This document shows, one piece after another, positions 44,843 through 53,952 of a stretch of DNA of 64,000 bases (position 1 is the first letter of the stretch; every line of letters starts with the position of its first letter). A model generated the notes under the pieces. That model was not told the DNA's origin. It ran no database searches and saw only the letters and a program-made list of their open reading frames with translations. This DNA is from JAJFUI01 sp039698035 (GTDB lineage: Bacteria; Planctomycetota; Planctomycetia; Pirellulales; Thermoguttaceae): positions 124,001 to 188,000 of the forward strand of contig JBDKSW010000011.1 of NCBI GenBank assembly GCA_039698035.1, read 5' to 3'. The position numbers were made by a program, and so were the translations under genes.

Positions 44843-44880
44843 GATCTTCCTCCGCTACGCTCGCTCCGCCGAGGAGGATC
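44843..44880 (+). promoter_or_regulatory. Hairpin upstream of clpB
   Basis: GATCTTCCTCCGC (44843-44855) and GCCGAGGAGGATC (44868-44880) pair at 12 of 13 positions (one G-T pair, one mismatch). It lies about 120 bases before the clpB start. A TATAGT at 44821-44826 could be a -10 box. No CIRCE element was seen. It might be a regulatory structure or only a fold in the leader; nothing else is recognisable in 44631-45000. Confidence 0.35.
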
Positions 44881-45000
44881 AGCCCGACTGCGAAGTCGTC
44901 GGCCCCCGGGCCATTGAGGCCGCGGGAGAGCTGGATCGCAGTTCGGCAACATCACGTCGATTCCGAACAGCCCTCACCGGGCCTACGGAGGAAGAGCATC

Positions 45001-47634
45001 ATGGCATTTCGATTCGACAAACTCACACTGAAAGCCCAAGAGGCCGTCGCGAAGGCGCAAGAGCTGGCCGCCGATCGCGGACATGCGCAAATCGACCCGC
45101 TCCATCTGCTGGGCGCGCTGCTCACTGAGAACGACGGCATCGTGGGGCCGATTTTGGACCGAATTGGCGTCAACCGCGTGCAGTTGGACAAGATCGTGCA
45201 GGCCGAGTTGGGCCACTTCGCGCACGTGTCGGGCGGCGCGCCCCCGCAAGTCGGCCGTGAGCTGAACAGCGTCCTCGAAGCCGCGCAGCGCGAGGCCGAC
45301 GCAATGAAGGACGAGTTCGTCTCGACCGAGCACTTGCTGCTGGCGCTCACGAAGATTGACTCCAAGGCCAAGAATATCCTGAAGCTCAACGCCATCACGG
45401 ACCAAGACCTGATGAAGGTCCTCCAGACGGTCCGCGGCAGCACGCGTGTCACCGATCAGACGCCCGAAGGCAAGTTTCAGGCCCTGGAACGCTATGGCAT
45501 CGATCTGGTCGAACGGGCGAGGCAAGGCAAGCTCGATCCAGTGATCGGCCGTGATCAGGAGATTCGCCGCGTCATCCAAGTCCTGTCGCGACGCACCAAG
45601 AACAACCCCGTGCTGATCGGCGAGCCGGGCGTCGGGAAGACGGCGATCGCCGAGGGTCTGGCCCTGCGAATCGTCGATGCCGACGTGCCCGAAAGCCTGA
45701 AAAATCGGCGGCTGATCGCCCTGGACATGGGCGCCTTGATCGCCGGCACCAAGTTTCGCGGCGAATTTGAAGAGCGGTTGAAGGCCGTGCTGCGCGAAGT
45801 GTCTGATGCGGGCAATGTGATTCTCTTCATCGACGAACTGCACACGGTCGTCGGCGCCGGTCGAGCGGAAGGCGGCAGCGACGCGGCCAATCTGCTCAAG
45901 CCGGCCCTGGCTCGCGGCGAACTGCGATGCATCGGGGCCACGACGCTCGACGAGTATCGAAAGTATGTCGAGAAGGACGCCGCCCTGGAACGCCGCTTCC
46001 AGCCCGTCATGGTCGGCGAGCCGTCGGTCGAGGACTCGATCGCCATCCTGCGCGGATTGAAGCCGCGCTACGAGGCCCATCACAAGGGCGTGCGGATCAA
46101 GGACTCGGCACTCGTGGCGGCCGCGAACCTTTCGCACCGCTACATTGCCGACCGTTTTCTGCCCGACAAGGCCATCGACCTGATGGACGAGGCCACCAGC
46201 CGGTTGGCGATGGAATTGGAAAGCGTGCCCACCGAAATTGACCAAGTGCAGCGGCGGCTCGTGCAGCTCGAGCTGGCCGACCGCCAGTTGGCCGACGAGA
46301 CCGAAGAGCACGCCAAGGACCGCCGCTCCGAGATTCAGGAAGAGATGGCCGAATTGCGAAAGAAGCTTGCCGACCTGCGGCAGCAGTGGGAGCTTGAAAA
46401 GACCGGCCTGGGCGGCGTCCAGCAAATCCGGCAACGGCTGATGGAGGTCGAGCGTCAGTGCAATCAGCTCGCCACGGCCATCAAGGAGAAGCAGTCGGGC
46501 GGAATGGTCGTGCCCGAGTCGGACTACCAAAAACTCTACGAGCTGGACATCCAGCAGAAGAACTTGGCGAAGCAATTGGAGGCCATCGAGGCCCAAGACG
46601 GCGACAAGCCGGCCGGTGAGACCCGGCGGTTGTTGCGACGCGAGGTCGGGCCCGAGGAAATCGCCGAGGTCGTCAGCGCGTGGACCGGCATCCCCGTCTC
46701 GCGCATGATGGAAACCGAGCGAGCGAAGCTCCTCGTGCTCGAAGATCGCATTCATCAACGGCTAGTCGGTCAAGACGAGGCGGTCGAGGCCGTGGCCAAC
46801 GCTGTGCGCCGGAACCGTTCTGGCCTGCAAGACCCAAACCGGCCCATCGGCTCGTTCATCTTCCTCGGACCGACCGGCGTCGGCAAAACCGAGCTTTGCA
46901 AGGCCCTCGCCGAAGTGATGTTCGACAGCGAGCAGGCGATGATCCGGCTCGACATGAGCGAGTTCATGGAGCGGCACACCGTGAGCCGCCTGATTGGCGC
47001 CCCGCCGGGCTATGTCGGCTACGAGGAGGGCGGCGCGCTGACCGAGGCCGTCCGCCGCCGGCCTTACTGTGTGATCCTGCTCGACGAGATCGAGAAGGCT
47101 CATCGCGACGTGTTCAACATTCTCCTGCAAGTGCTCGACGATGGACGCCTGAGCGACAACCAGGGGCACACGGTCGATTTCACCAACACGATCGTCGTGA
47201 TGACCAGCAACATCGGCAGCCAAACGATTCAGGAGATCTCGAAGGAGGGCGGCAACGAGCAGCAGATGCGCGAGGCCGTGATGGACACGCTGCAAACCCG
47301 CTTTCTACCCGAGTTCCTCAACCGGGTGGACGAGATCATGATCTTCCACCCCCTGAATCGCGAGCAAATCCGCAAGATCGTCGATCTCCAGGTTGTTCGG
47401 CTGCGCAAGCAGCTCGAGGAGAAGGGCATCGAGCTGGACGTGACCACGGCCGCGATGGACGCGATCGCCACCGAGGGCTACGACCCGACTTACGGCGCTC
47501 GGCCACTGAAGCGAGTGATTCAGCAGCGGGTGCAGAACCCGCTGGCCGTCGAGCTGCTCAAGCGCGAGTTCGCCCCCGGCAGCCGCGTGAAGATCGACTA
47601 CGAGGATGGAGAGTTTACGTTTGAGCGGGAGTGA
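45001..47634 (+). CDS. clpB: ClpB disaggregase chaperone
   Basis: 877 aa from ATG 45001, which has GGAGGAAGAG a few bases upstream. The full ClpB layout is present: N-domain with two Clp repeats (about 1-145), first AAA domain with Walker A GEPGVGKT near 205 and Walker B VILFIDELHT near 276, the coiled-coil middle domain (about 410-525), and second AAA domain with Walker A GPTGVGKTE near 625 and VILLDEIEKAH. It extracts and unfolds aggregated proteins with DnaK. No DnaK, DnaJ or GrpE gene is adjacent. The protein has the usual length. Confidence 0.97.
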   Translation: MAFRFDKLTLKAQEAVAKAQELAADRGHAQIDPLHLLGALLTENDGIVGPILDRIGVNRVQLDKIVQAELGHFAHVSGGAPPQVGRELNSVLEAAQREADAMKDEFVSTEHLLLALTKIDSKAKNILKLNAITDQDLMKVLQTVRGSTRVTDQTPEGKFQALERYGIDLVERARQGKLDPVIGRDQEIRRVIQVLSRRTKNNPVLIGEPGVGKTAIAEGLALRIVDADVPESLKNRRLIALDMGALIAGTKFRGEFEERLKAVLREVSDAGNVILFIDELHTVVGAGRAEGGSDAANLLKPALARGELRCIGATTLDEYRKYVEKDAALERRFQPVMVGEPSVEDSIAILRGLKPRYEAHHKGVRIKDSALVAAANLSHRYIADRFLPDKAIDLMDEATSRLAMELESVPTEIDQVQRRLVQLELADRQLADETEEHAKDRRSEIQEEMAELRKKLADLRQQWELEKTGLGGVQQIRQRLMEVERQCNQLATAIKEKQSGGMVVPESDYQKLYELDIQQKNLAKQLEAIEAQDGDKPAGETRRLLRREVGPEEIAEVVSAWTGIPVSRMMETERAKLLVLEDRIHQRLVGQDEAVEAVANAVRRNRSGLQDPNRPIGSFIFLGPTGVGKTELCKALAEVMFDSEQAMIRLDMSEFMERHTVSRLIGAPPGYVGYEEGGALTEAVRRRPYCVILLDEIEKAHRDVFNILLQVLDDGRLSDNQGHTVDFTNTIVVMTSNIGSQTIQEISKEGGNEQQMREAVMDTLQTRFLPEFLNRVDEIMIFHPLNREQIRKIVDLQVVRLRKQLEEKGIELDVTTAAMDAIATEGYDPTYGARPLKRVIQQRVQNPLAVELLKREFAPGSRVKIDYEDGEFTFERE

Positions 47635-47787
47635 CGTGAAACGCGGGATGATGCCGACGGCGCATCGCCCTCGCCATAACCCTCGTCCAAAGGCCGAGGG
47701 GCCAACGCACACGCTGGCAAGCGGCAAGCGATGGTTCGGCGTTTCTTCACGCCGTTCGCCACGTCCAAACGCCGCACGATGACGCCA

Positions 47788-49656
47788 TCATCGCCGCGGC
47801 TCGGGCTTGCCGGACCATGCCTCGACGAGCCATTGGGCGCGGAGCAGGTCGCCCTGAAAGCCGGGTGAAGATTCGTTGTTGCGATAGACCTGGACGGCCC
47901 GGCCGATCTCGCCGGACGCCTCGAGCATTCGAGCGAGATTATAGCGGGCGCCAACGGTCCACGGGCCCTCGGCCGCCACCAGCGGTGGATGGGTTCGGTT
48001 AGTCAGGCTGTCGATGGCCGTCTCGTACTTGCCCCGCTCATAGGCGATCAAGCCAAGCCAGTAGGTGGCGTCTTGCTTGCCGCGGAAACAAATCGCCTTT
48101 TCTCCTGTCGGAACCGAGGAGGCCAGCAACCGTTCATCCGATGGTCGGGCCATTTGGTAGTACTGAATGGCGCCGTCGTCGCCGGTCAGCTTGCCCTTCA
48201 GGTGAAGTGTCCGAGCCTGGCCCAGCGCGGCCGCAAGGACGACACGCTGCTGTTCCGATGGGGCTTCTTCGTCCCGATTGCGCACGGTGATGCGCTCCTC
48301 GTGCAGCCAGAAGAACGGCAGCAGCGAGGCGAGCTGTCTCTGCACTTTCGCCCTTTCGAGGTGCGAACGGCAATCCAGCGTCTCGAACGGTGTCAGCCAG
48401 AGCCTCGCGTCGGCAATGTGCTTTGCCGCCTTCCACCGTTGGGCATGCTCGGTCGGAGAGGTCGTGAGCACGATCCGCTGCCCAGCCTTAAGCCGAGACT
48501 CCAGCAGTCTCATACGCTGCGAGAGGTAGTCGGGCGACGCTTCGAGCAAGGCGACAACGTGCTTGAGGTCCTCGGCCGCGATGCCGTAACGGTGCGACGG
48601 GGCGTCCATCCGCCGGAGCAACTTGGGCTCGGCGACCACCTGGTTGAGCGTGGCCGGTGTAATGTCCAACTGGCCGTTTTCGGCTCGTGTAATGCCCTTT
48701 TTCGCTGGAATCGGAAGCCCGAGCAGCGGATCGAACAGATAGACCTCGCCATCGATCAGCACGCCAACGCACCAGGGGCGAAGACCGGGAGCGGTCGGAG
48801 GGGCAGGGTCGAGAGCAGGCAATGCTTTCTTCTCCGCGACCTTCTCGGCCTTGCCTTGTTCTTTCCGCGAATCCTTCGCCGATGCCTCGGCCGCCAGCTT
48901 CCGCGGCTCCTCTTTTCGCGAATCCACGGCCAGCATTGCCGCGTCAATGTCCAACTGACGCAATAGAAGGATGGAGACCCATGCACGCTCGGCGGCCGTG
49001 CCACGACCAAAGAAGAGCGTCTCCCAAGGGAATTGCGGCGTGCGGTCTGGCCGGTCGGGTTCGATCTGGATGTTCCGCACCGTCCAATCGAAAACATTCT
49101 TGGCCCGGTCGAGTTCGTCGAGCACGTCGCCCCGGGCCCAGACACCGATGTCGCGAAGCCAGACCGACTCTTGCAGAAAATAGCCGTCGAAGGGCGTGAA
49201 ATCCAGCCGTTCCAGCGTTGCAAGCTGCGGCATCGATGCCAGCCGTTTCGGCAAGCCGGAGATCATCGGGTCCGCTTTCCAATCGCCAAGCGATTGTTGC
49301 GCACGGACCCATTGGTTCAACCGATCAACGATCTGGCTGAGCATCTCGGACTCGGGCCAGGCGGCCAGCAAGGGGTCGAACCGCTCGCCGGGTTTCGGCT
49401 GATTTTGCGGATCGAGTCCCTCGAAAATCTGGCGGATGGCGTCTGTCGAGCCGAACTCCTCCAGACGGTCGAGATTGTCCACGGCCAGGTCGAGCAACTC
49501 CTCTTGATGGGCGCGCACGGCCGCCTCGCTGTCCATGCCGGACATCTCCGGCGATGTCGCTTCGGGCTGGCAGCCGACGCTGGCAAGCAACAGGAGCAGG
49601 CCGCAGCGTGCGCAGCATTTCCAACGGACCATCTTGCGATTCGTCATAGCATTCAA
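47788..49656 (-). CDS. Lipoprotein with transglutaminase-like region
   Basis: 622 aa. The N-terminus is a lipoprotein signal with lipobox LASVGC (Cys 29). The start ATG overlaps the kdsA stop (ATGA). A middle region (about 155-280) carries the pattern NVFDWTVRNIQIEPD...AERAWVSILLLRQLDIDAAMLAVD, reminiscent of transglutaminase-like proteins, though no Cys nucleophile is visible (AERAW lies where the family has a Cys). A Lys/Glu/Ala-rich segment near 245-275 is disordered. The C-terminus has TPR-like helices (TYWLGLIAYERGKYETAIDSL). It is probably on the inner face of the outer membrane; the role is unknown. Confidence 0.75.
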   Translation of the reverse strand: MNAMTNRKMVRWKCCARCGLLLLLASVGCQPEATSPEMSGMDSEAAVRAHQEELLDLAVDNLDRLEEFGSTDAIRQIFEGLDPQNQPKPGERFDPLLAAWPESEMLSQIVDRLNQWVRAQQSLGDWKADPMISGLPKRLASMPQLATLERLDFTPFDGYFLQESVWLRDIGVWARGDVLDELDRAKNVFDWTVRNIQIEPDRPDRTPQFPWETLFFGRGTAAERAWVSILLLRQLDIDAAMLAVDSRKEEPRKLAAEASAKDSRKEQGKAEKVAEKKALPALDPAPPTAPGLRPWCVGVLIDGEVYLFDPLLGLPIPAKKGITRAENGQLDITPATLNQVVAEPKLLRRMDAPSHRYGIAAEDLKHVVALLEASPDYLSQRMRLLESRLKAGQRIVLTTSPTEHAQRWKAAKHIADARLWLTPFETLDCRSHLERAKVQRQLASLLPFFWLHEERITVRNRDEEAPSEQQRVVLAAALGQARTLHLKGKLTGDDGAIQYYQMARPSDERLLASSVPTGEKAICFRGKQDATYWLGLIAYERGKYETAIDSLTNRTHPPLVAAEGPWTVGARYNLARMLEASGEIGRAVQVYRNNESSPGFQGDLLRAQWLVEAWSGKPEPRR

Positions 49657-50507
49657 GCCTTTTTTTCTTCCGTCGAATGGCCGATCTCTTCGATTGTACG
49701 CCGAATCGACAACAGGCGTTGCAGGAGACCGTGAAATGCGTCCAACGGGATCATGTTCGGCCCGTCGCTTGGCGACGCATCGGGGTTCGGGTGAGTCTCG
49801 AAAAACAGCCCATCGACGCCCAGGGCGGTGGCGGCGCGGGCCAAGGGCTCGACCATCGCCCGGTTGCCGCCGGTCGCGGCCCCCAGTCCGCCGGGCTCCT
49901 GGACGCTGTGCGTTGCGTCAAAAATGACCGGCACACCAAGCGATTGCATCTGCACAATAGCCCGCATGTCGTTGACGAGCCGTCCGTAGCCAAAAAACGT
50001 GCCCCGCTCGCCGAGCAAAATCTGGCGACAGCCGCCGGCCTCCAGTTTGCCGACGACATGCTTCATGTCCCACGGGGCCAGAAACTGACCTTTCTTCACG
50101 TGGACCGGTCGGCCCGTCGCGGCCGCAGCTACCAGCAGATCGGTCTGCCGCGCGAGAAAGGCGGGGATTTGCAGCAGGTCGCACACGGCTGCGACCGGGG
50201 CCGCCTGGCTGGGCTCGTGAATGTCCGTTGTCACCGGCAGTCCGGTCGTCTCCTTGACGCGCCGCAGGATGGCCAATCCCTTTTCCAGCCCGGGACCGCG
50301 ATACGCCGACACGCTCGTCCGGTTGGCCTTGTCGAACGACGCCTTGAACACAAGCGAGACATGCAAGTCGGCCGCAATCTGCCGAAGCCGCTCGGCAATC
50401 GACAGCGTCAGTTGCTCGTTCTCAATGACACACGGGCCGGCAATGACAAACAGCGGCTGTCCGTGGCCGCAGCGGAAGGCACCGATCGTGGCGGGGTTGT
50501 CAGGCAT
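49653..50507 (-). CDS. kdsA: 3-deoxy-8-phosphooctulonate synthase (Kdo-8-P synthase)
   Basis: 284 aa, normal length. Recognisable KdsA blocks: FVIAGPCVIENEQ near residue 20, FKASFDKANRTS near 54, TDIHEP, LQIPAFLARQTDLL and VKKGQFLAPWDMKHV (about 138-152), and the FDATHSVQ motif near 196. It condenses phosphoenolpyruvate with arabinose-5-phosphate to make Kdo-8-phosphate for lipopolysaccharide, supporting a Gram-negative envelope. It starts 8 bases inside the lipid kinase gene upstream and its stop overlaps the lipoprotein start, so the three genes look translationally coupled. No kdsB, kdsC or kdsD gene is visible. Confidence 0.96.
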   Translation of the reverse strand: MPDNPATIGAFRCGHGQPLFVIAGPCVIENEQLTLSIAERLRQIAADLHVSLVFKASFDKANRTSVSAYRGPGLEKGLAILRRVKETTGLPVTTDIHEPSQAAPVAAVCDLLQIPAFLARQTDLLVAAAATGRPVHVKKGQFLAPWDMKHVVGKLEAGGCRQILLGERGTFFGYGRLVNDMRAIVQMQSLGVPVIFDATHSVQEPGGLGAATGGNRAMVEPLARAATALGVDGLFFETHPNPDASPSDGPNMIPLDAFHGLLQRLLSIRRTIEEIGHSTEEKKA

Positions 50508-51468
50508 GGGACACAGGGTTGGTAGAGGGTTCAGAGGTCGAAACCGCGGTCGCCGGGACCACCAGTGTTAGACGCCCTGGGAGAATCTGAATGTCCAGCG
50601 GAAGCATGCCGCCGGGATCGCCGTCAAGCTGGTAGGGCACCTCGGCGTCGGCCGTGATTCGCAGCCGACGCACGCGGCGTTCCGCACACAGCCCCAACCG
50701 CCGATGCTGGCGGGCCCAAATGGTCGCGGCATACCAGAAACCGGAGCACGGGTTGCCGCGGCGGAACGTGCAAACGTCCAGCAGCCCATCGGAACCGTCG
50801 GCCTGCGGAGCGACGTGAAAGCCGCCGCCGTAGCAGGGCAGATTGAAGACGAAGAGCCATCGGGCCGATCGTGGCATCGCGAGGCCATCGGGGCCATCCC
50901 ACTCGATGCGGAGTTCGGGAAATCGGTAGCCGGCAATGGCCTGCACAAGGGGCTTGCCGTAGGTCCATCGCGAGATGTGACCGTTGCGGTCCTCATGCAC
51001 CCGGCGAACAACGTCCGCGTCGAAACCGCAACTGGCCATCAGCGAAAACCGCCGACCGTTGGCCTGCCCCGCGTCAACTCGGGCAAGCACCCCGTCGGCG
51101 ATCGTGTCGCCAAGTTTCGCGGGGTCGGATGTGAGTCCGAAGTAGCGGGCCAGCAGGTTCGAGTTGCCGGCCGCGAGGAACGTCAGCGGGACACCCGGCT
51201 CGGTACGGTTTATCAATTCGCCGACCGTGCCATCGCCGCCAACGCCGACCAGCGTCCTGAGGCATCCTTGGCCGTGCCATCGGTTGGCCGCCTCGGCAGC
51301 AGCGGCCAGGTCGGTAAAGAGCTCAACCTGAAGGCCCCGTTGTTCGAGCAGCGCGGCAAGCTCTCGTGCCCGGGGCTCGCCGGCGCGAGGCCCAGCCTTG
51401 GGGTTGAGCAGGATTGCCACCCGGTCGGTGTCGCGCGGGATTGTCTCGGTGGAAACGACTGACGGCAA
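50500..51468 (-). CDS. Diacylglycerol/lipid kinase family protein (DagK_cat)
   Basis: 322 aa. The frame is open to a GTG at 51513, but TTG 51468 has GGAGG six bases upstream and is preferred. Visible motifs are LLNPKAG (about residues 20-26), the family VGVGGDGTVGELIN near 74-87, and FLAAGNSNLLARYFG near 99-113. The C-terminal part contains a Cys/Gly-rich strand block (LPCYGGGFHVAP) and DGLLDVCTFR. Such enzymes phosphorylate diacylglycerol or related lipids in the cytoplasm. A TATACT box on the minus strand (51526-51531) could be the promoter. The gene overlaps kdsA by eight bases. Confidence 0.88.
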   Translation of the reverse strand: MPSVVSTETIPRDTDRVAILLNPKAGPRAGEPRARELAALLEQRGLQVELFTDLAAAAEAANRWHGQGCLRTLVGVGGDGTVGELINRTEPGVPLTFLAAGNSNLLARYFGLTSDPAKLGDTIADGVLARVDAGQANGRRFSLMASCGFDADVVRRVHEDRNGHISRWTYGKPLVQAIAGYRFPELRIEWDGPDGLAMPRSARWLFVFNLPCYGGGFHVAPQADGSDGLLDVCTFRRGNPCSGFWYAATIWARQHRRLGLCAERRVRRLRITADAEVPYQLDGDPGGMLPLDIQILPGRLTLVVPATAVSTSEPSTNPVSHA

Positions 51469-51513
51469 GAAAGACCTCCGGCAGAGGGCCGGCCTGCGGA
51501 CACGACCGCACAC

Positions 51514-52148
51514 CCTTCGCGGTCAAGTATATCAGGCTCCTCGCAGCGCCGGAACGGGCATCCACCGCGACGTGTCCGTCGAGCGGGAATGTGTGGACCT
51601 GCACCAGTGCTGTAGCGGAATGCTACAGTGTGCCGAGAGCCAACGTCTGTGCGAACCATGGCCGCGCGAATTTCTGAAAGAGACTGCAATCCGTTGCGGC
51701 TCTTACAGTTGCGGCCTGGTTGGCTGCCTTGCCCTGAAGAACGGCCAACGTTGGCACGCCGCGTGCATTAAACAGGGGCGAAGGCGAACAAGCCCGTTCG
51801 CCGGACAAAGTGTGATTGGCCCGTGGGGCCTCTGACGTAACTGGACCGGACGGTTACCTTGCCCTTGCTGCCCGGTTAGCCACCACGTAAGGTGGCACGT
51901 CACAGGCCCCTATTTTATTTCTTGCCGGCCGTTTTGGAAAGCAAAATGTACGGCGACGTGGCGGCGGGCGAATCAAGCCTCCCGTGCCATTCGCATTGGC
52001 CAGGCATTGGAGGGGCGTAGCCGACGATGGCAAAGACGGCCGCCACCTCCCGAAAATAGGCGGCCATTCCACACTTTCCACATTCCGCCTGGAGTAACGA
52101 CAAAACGCAAGCGGGGCGAGGCACAGCACGGGCCCGCGGCCTTTGCGG
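51514..52148. other. Intergenic stretch with a hairpin, no gene seen
   Basis: A perfect stem CTGTAGC (51610-51616)/GCTACAG (51622-51628) with loop GGAAT is present but without a T-run. The rest shows only short frames on either strand with no coding character. It separates two minus-strand genes and may hold promoter elements of the lipid kinase gene at its left end. Confidence 0.4.
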
Positions 52149-53582
52149 CTACAGCAACGGACTGAAGAGCTTGGCGAGGTTCATCTTGAGGCGGCCGGCC
52201 AGCGTCTTCGACGGCCAATCGTCCAGGCTAGCCTGCAGCGACTGATCCAGATACCCCTGCTGCAACTGGCGCATCGCCTGGACAGCCTCTTCGGCATGGA
52301 TGAACAGATTCAGCTCGAAGTTCAGCGCGAACGAGCGGATGTCATAGTTCGCCGAGCCGAACATGGCCAGCTCGTCGTCGACGGTCAGCGTCTTCGCGTG
52401 AAGCATCCCTTCCTGAAATAGGAACACGCGAACGCCCGAGCGCATCAGGCACTCACAGTAGAAGCAGCCGGCCGCGTTCACGATACGATGATCGCTTTGA
52501 CGCGGGATGACCAGATCGACTTCGACGCCGCGCAGGGCCGCCATGCGCAGGGCCAGCAGCATGGCCTCGTTCGGAATGAAATAAGGCGACGTGATGACAA
52601 CCCGCCGACGCGCCAGGAAGAGTGCCCGGACGAACAGGTCCTGAAACAACTCGGTGGGCTCATCGGGACCGGTCGGAACCACTTGAACCGCGATCGGACC
52701 GTCCGGTGGGCAATCGGGAAACAAGGCCGGGTCGTCGAGCATCTCGCCGGTCTCGTAAAACCAGTCTTCCAGGAAGATGCCCTGAAGCTGGCGAACGACC
52801 GGGCCCGTGATGCGAGCCATCACGTCATGCCAAACGCCCGCCCGCCGGTGTCCGTAGCTGGCCTCGACGATGTTCTGCGATCCGGTGAAAGCCACACGGC
52901 CGTCGATCACGGCCAGCTTGCGGTGGTTGCGCAGATCGAGCCGCTTGAATGGAATCCGCCACAGGTTGGCCGGCAACGCAGCGAAAATCCGCACGCCACG
53001 CTGACGCAGGTAGGGCGCTAAGCGACGAAAGAGCCGGCGGGAACCGACCGCGTCGGCCAGCACGCGGACGGCCACGCCGCGCTGTGCTGCCCGAGCCAGG
53101 GAGGCCGCAACCCGCTGGCCAACCGTATCGTCCTGAAAGATGTAGAACAGCAGGTGGATGTGTTGCTGGGCGCGGTCGATTTCCTCGACAAGGCGCTCGA
53201 TGACGACATCCGTGTCCGACATGAGCGACATCGAGTTTCCCGCCACGACCGGCAACCCCCCGCCCTGCTCGGCCAAGTGGACGAGGAGCGAGAAGTCGTC
53301 GTTGCCCGATTCGACGACATGCGCGGGTTCGATGGGCGGATAGGCCGAGGCTTCGAGTTGGGAACGCCGTTGCCGTCGTCGGGCCAACCGTTTCCGCCCG
53401 AGCCGGTTCTCGCCCAGCAGAAGATAGAGGCCCAACCCGATCCACGGCTCGAAGAAGACGATGGCCAGCCAAGCCAGACAGGCGGCCGGCTTCTCCTTGC
53501 GCAGTACGATCACTGGAAGCATGACGAGCCGGATCGCCCATTCACTGGCTAGCAGCAGTTGCGTCCAGGAAAGAAAGTTCAT
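52149..53582 (-). CDS. cls: Cardiolipin synthase (phospholipase D family)
   Basis: 477 aa from ATG 53582 (MNFLSW), the first residue of an N-terminal membrane region (two segments, about 5-25 and 35-57); an upstream frame extension has no signal. Both HKD motifs are present: HRKLAVIDGRVAFTGSQNI near residue 222 and HAKTLTVDDELAMFGSANYD near 400. This is the bacterial ClsA-type arrangement. It joins two phosphatidylglycerol molecules to form cardiolipin in the inner membrane. Monocistronic as far as visible. Confidence 0.93.
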   Translation of the reverse strand: MNFLSWTQLLLASEWAIRLVMLPVIVLRKEKPAACLAWLAIVFFEPWIGLGLYLLLGENRLGRKRLARRRQRRSQLEASAYPPIEPAHVVESGNDDFSLLVHLAEQGGGLPVVAGNSMSLMSDTDVVIERLVEEIDRAQQHIHLLFYIFQDDTVGQRVAASLARAAQRGVAVRVLADAVGSRRLFRRLAPYLRQRGVRIFAALPANLWRIPFKRLDLRNHRKLAVIDGRVAFTGSQNIVEASYGHRRAGVWHDVMARITGPVVRQLQGIFLEDWFYETGEMLDDPALFPDCPPDGPIAVQVVPTGPDEPTELFQDLFVRALFLARRRVVITSPYFIPNEAMLLALRMAALRGVEVDLVIPRQSDHRIVNAAGCFYCECLMRSGVRVFLFQEGMLHAKTLTVDDELAMFGSANYDIRSFALNFELNLFIHAEEAVQAMRQLQQGYLDQSLQASLDDWPSKTLAGRLKMNLAKLFSPLL

Positions 53583-53952
53583 ATCCCGATTGTACGTAGC
53601 CGGGGCGTTTCTCTCTAGTGCTGCCAGGAAAACTCGTTCGTGTAACATCCCTTCTGTTAATAGGAATCTTGGTCAAGCCCGGCCAAGCGGACACGATCGC
53701 GGGACATCGCAGCGAAGCCACACCCGCCCAAGCGGGCCGTTTCGGCCTCCTTATGGTCAATGGCACTCCACCCCGAAGAGAACCGCATGACGCGCTGCCG
53801 TGTTTCTGGCCAAATGGCACGGAGGCCAAGGGCGCAACGGTTTCCTCTAACCCCTTGAGGACGAGAGGGAAAGAGGAAGACCGATGAGCAAGCGGCAGCG
53901 ACGGAACTGGGCCGTCGCCGGAGAAGCCGCCACGGTTCTCGGAAAATGGGTG
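53583..53952. other. Intergenic stretch between serS and cls
   Basis: No gene is supported. A short open frame with a signal-like start lies here on the plus strand but has no ribosome site or homology. A weak stem TTTCCTCT/AGAGGGAAA near 53841-53873 could help end serS transcription. The right side of cls upstream DNA presumably contains its promoter, not identified. Confidence 0.4.

Noticed and set aside
44631..45000. Search for a CIRCE heat-shock operator before clpB
   Set aside because: The consensus inverted repeat was not found; only an unrelated hairpin is present.
44983..46758. Minus-strand frame of 591 aa
   Set aside because: Antisense to clpB.
53618..53887. Possible 89-aa protein with a signal-like start
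   Set aside because: GTG start, no ribosome site, composition changes abruptly after residue 25; not supported.
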